A DNA stretch of 64,000 nucleotides, taken from positions 682,001 to 746,000 of the forward strand of contig NZ_JASCRS010000001.1 of assembly GCF_030010235.1 (NCBI RefSeq), given 5' to 3'. The translations under genes were made by a program, and so were the position numbers. The DNA is from Leucobacter sp. UT-8R-CII-1-4 (GTDB lineage Bacteria > Actinomycetota > Actinomycetes > Actinomycetales > Microbacteriaceae). This document shows, in pieces, positions 63,051 to 64,000 of the stretch (positions are counted from its first letter, which is position 1; the number at the start of each line of letters is the position of its first letter). The notes below the pieces were generated by a model. The model did not search any database. It was not told the DNA's origin and saw only the letters and a program-made list of their open reading frames with translations.

Positions 63051-64000
63051 TATGCTCCGCGCACACCGCTGGTTTCGTGCTCTGGCACTGGCAGCACCTC
63101 GCGCCGCATCTTCGGTTTGTCGACTTTGCCAACCGGGTTGCGCGGCAGTTCGGTCACGATATTCATGCGTACCGGCACCTTGATTTTTGTGAGCAGACCC
63201 CGGCAGTGTTCAACGAGTTCTTCAGCGCTCGCGACGGCATTCGGCATCAGCACCACGTCGGCCACGGGCACCTCACCGAGTCGAGCGTGGGGCGCCCCAA
63301 TCACGGCGGCCTCAAGTACGTCCGGGTGCGTGCCCAGCACCTCTTCGATTTCCTTCGGGTAAATGTTCTCACCGCCCCGAATAATCATGTCTTTGATACG
63401 GTCAACGATCGAAAGGTACCCGTCTTCATCAAGCACACCAACGTCGCCAGTATGCAGCCAACCATCACGAATCGTCTCAGCGGTGGCCTCTGGTCTGCCG
63501 AGGTAACCACGCATCACAGTTGGTCCCGAAACAATGACCTCACCTCGCTCGCCAGGTGCTACCCGGTTACCCTCGGGGTCAACAATCGCAATCTGCTGCC
63601 CGTCGAGAGCGGGCCCGACCGTGCCCGCTTTACGCACACCGTTGATGGGATTGCAGGCGCTCGCACAAGTGGTCTCAGTGAGACCATACCCCTCTGCGAG
63701 TGAAATTCCGAAGCGCTGCTCAACCCGGTCAAGCAGCTCTTTCGAAACAGGTGCGGCGCCACAAATTGCGAAACGCAGCGAGCTGGTGTTCACCGTCGCA
63801 CTGTCTGGCAGTTCGGCCAGACGCGCATAGATCGCGGGAACCGCGGAGAAGTAACTGGGCTGAAAACGCTCAATCGCGGCAAAGAAGGTATCTGGCGCAA
63901 ATCGGTCCAAGACCGTGATCTGCCCGCCAACCGACATGGGCGTCAGAAAGCTCACCATGATCGAGTTCACGTGGAACAGCGGCAGTACGAGGAGCGCGTG
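63050..64000 (-). CDS. Class I adenylate-forming acyl-CoA ligase (5' end outside the window)
   Basis: The C-terminal 316 residues of an ANL-superfamily enzyme that makes acyl-CoA from acid, ATP and CoA. The frame stays open to the window edge (it starts HALLVLPLFHVNSIM at the end). Seen: AICGAAPVSKELLDRVEQRFG, the A5 motif EGYGLTET, the A7/A8 motifs WLHTGDVGVLDEDGYLSIVDRIKDMI and RGGENIYPKEIEEVL, and the catalytic lysine in GKVDKPKMRRE. Substrate unknown; the PucR partner suggests catabolism of an organic acid. Confidence 0.93.
   Translation of the reverse strand, partial: HALLVLPLFHVNSIMVSFLTPMSVGGQITVLDRFAPDTFFAAIERFQPSYFSAVPAIYARLAELPDSATVNTSSLRFAICGAAPVSKELLDRVEQRFGISLAEGYGLTETTCASACNPINGVRKAGTVGPALDGQQIAIVDPEGNRVAPGERGEVIVSGPTVMRGYLGRPEATAETIRDGWLHTGDVGVLDEDGYLSIVDRIKDMIIRGGENIYPKEIEEVLGTHPDVLEAAVIGAPHARLGEVPVADVVLMPNAVASAEELVEHCRGLLTKIKVPVRMNIVTELPRNPVGKVDKPKMRREVLPVPEHETSGVRGA

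Overview
The window looks like chromosomal DNA of a high-GC Gram-positive bacterium, most likely an actinobacterium of the family Microbacteriaceae. The evidence is a GC content near 60% by eye, hemA divergent from a hemE-led heme operon, a tad-type pilus cluster next to acs, DUF4244 and TadE-like proteins, the order dnaX-recR-lysC-asd, and several wall proteins with LAxTG-like sorting signals. The genus cannot be named from the sequence. No rRNA, tRNA, insertion sequence, prophage or CRISPR array was recognised.

Layout. 1-2.7 kb: heme synthesis (hemE with the start of a downstream gene, and divergent hemA). 3-11 kb: two wall-anchored surface proteins interleaved with a tad pilus operon (TadA ATPase, a compact TadB/C membrane protein, DUF4244 pilin, TadE, TadE-like); the large LRR/Calx-beta surface gene sits inside the tad operon on the opposite strand. 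11-18 kb: acs, a WYL regulator with a divergent hydrolase, a third surface protein, and an EamA exporter divergent from its probable MarR repressor. 17.8-18.1 kb: a 118-bp tandem duplication carrying the 3' end of ridA plus a large palindrome. 18-22.4 kb: ridA, a DUF4177 gene, a class A penicillin-binding protein and a metallophosphoesterase. 22.4-22.8 kb: an internally deleted, frameshifted relic of the secreted-protein gene at 58.9 kb, with a 14-C run in its leader. 22.8-34.3 kb: asd, lysC, recR, a fourth surface protein, dnaX, an SDR enzyme, ackA and pta. 34.5-37 kb: rplJ-rplL, about 700 bp of intergenic DNA with two different minisatellites, and an orphan response regulator. 37-45.5 kb: a YqaJ-type nuclease, an NfeD-flotillin-PH-domain operon, YrdB, a flavin monooxygenase-like protein with an AraC regulator, an MFS exporter and icd. 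45.6-54.5 kb: an amino-sugar regulon. 54.5-64 kb: an RCC1-repeat surface protein, GNAT, a RarD-like transporter, CsoR, a large secreted protein, an EEP phosphatase/nuclease, and a PucR regulator coupled to an acyl-CoA ligase that runs off the window.

How the genes fit together. Acetate is handled by acs in one direction and by ackA-pta in the other. The amino-sugar block forms a plausible route for recovering N-acetylglucosamine from wall or chitin fragments: a binding-protein transporter without its own ATPase, a family 3 beta-N-acetylhexosaminidase, a ROK sugar kinase, and divergent nagB-nagA, with a ROK repressor whose likely 21-bp operator lies between the two arms. The tad pilus and six predicted secreted or wall-attached proteins make this a surface-rich region; no sortase or prepilin peptidase gene is in the window.

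No defence or mobile system stands out. The most unusual material is non-coding: the 19-bp and 48-bp minisatellites upstream of rplJ, the ridA-tail/palindrome tandem repeat, the deletion relic with its C-tract, and the conserved leader it shares with the intact 58.9-kb gene.
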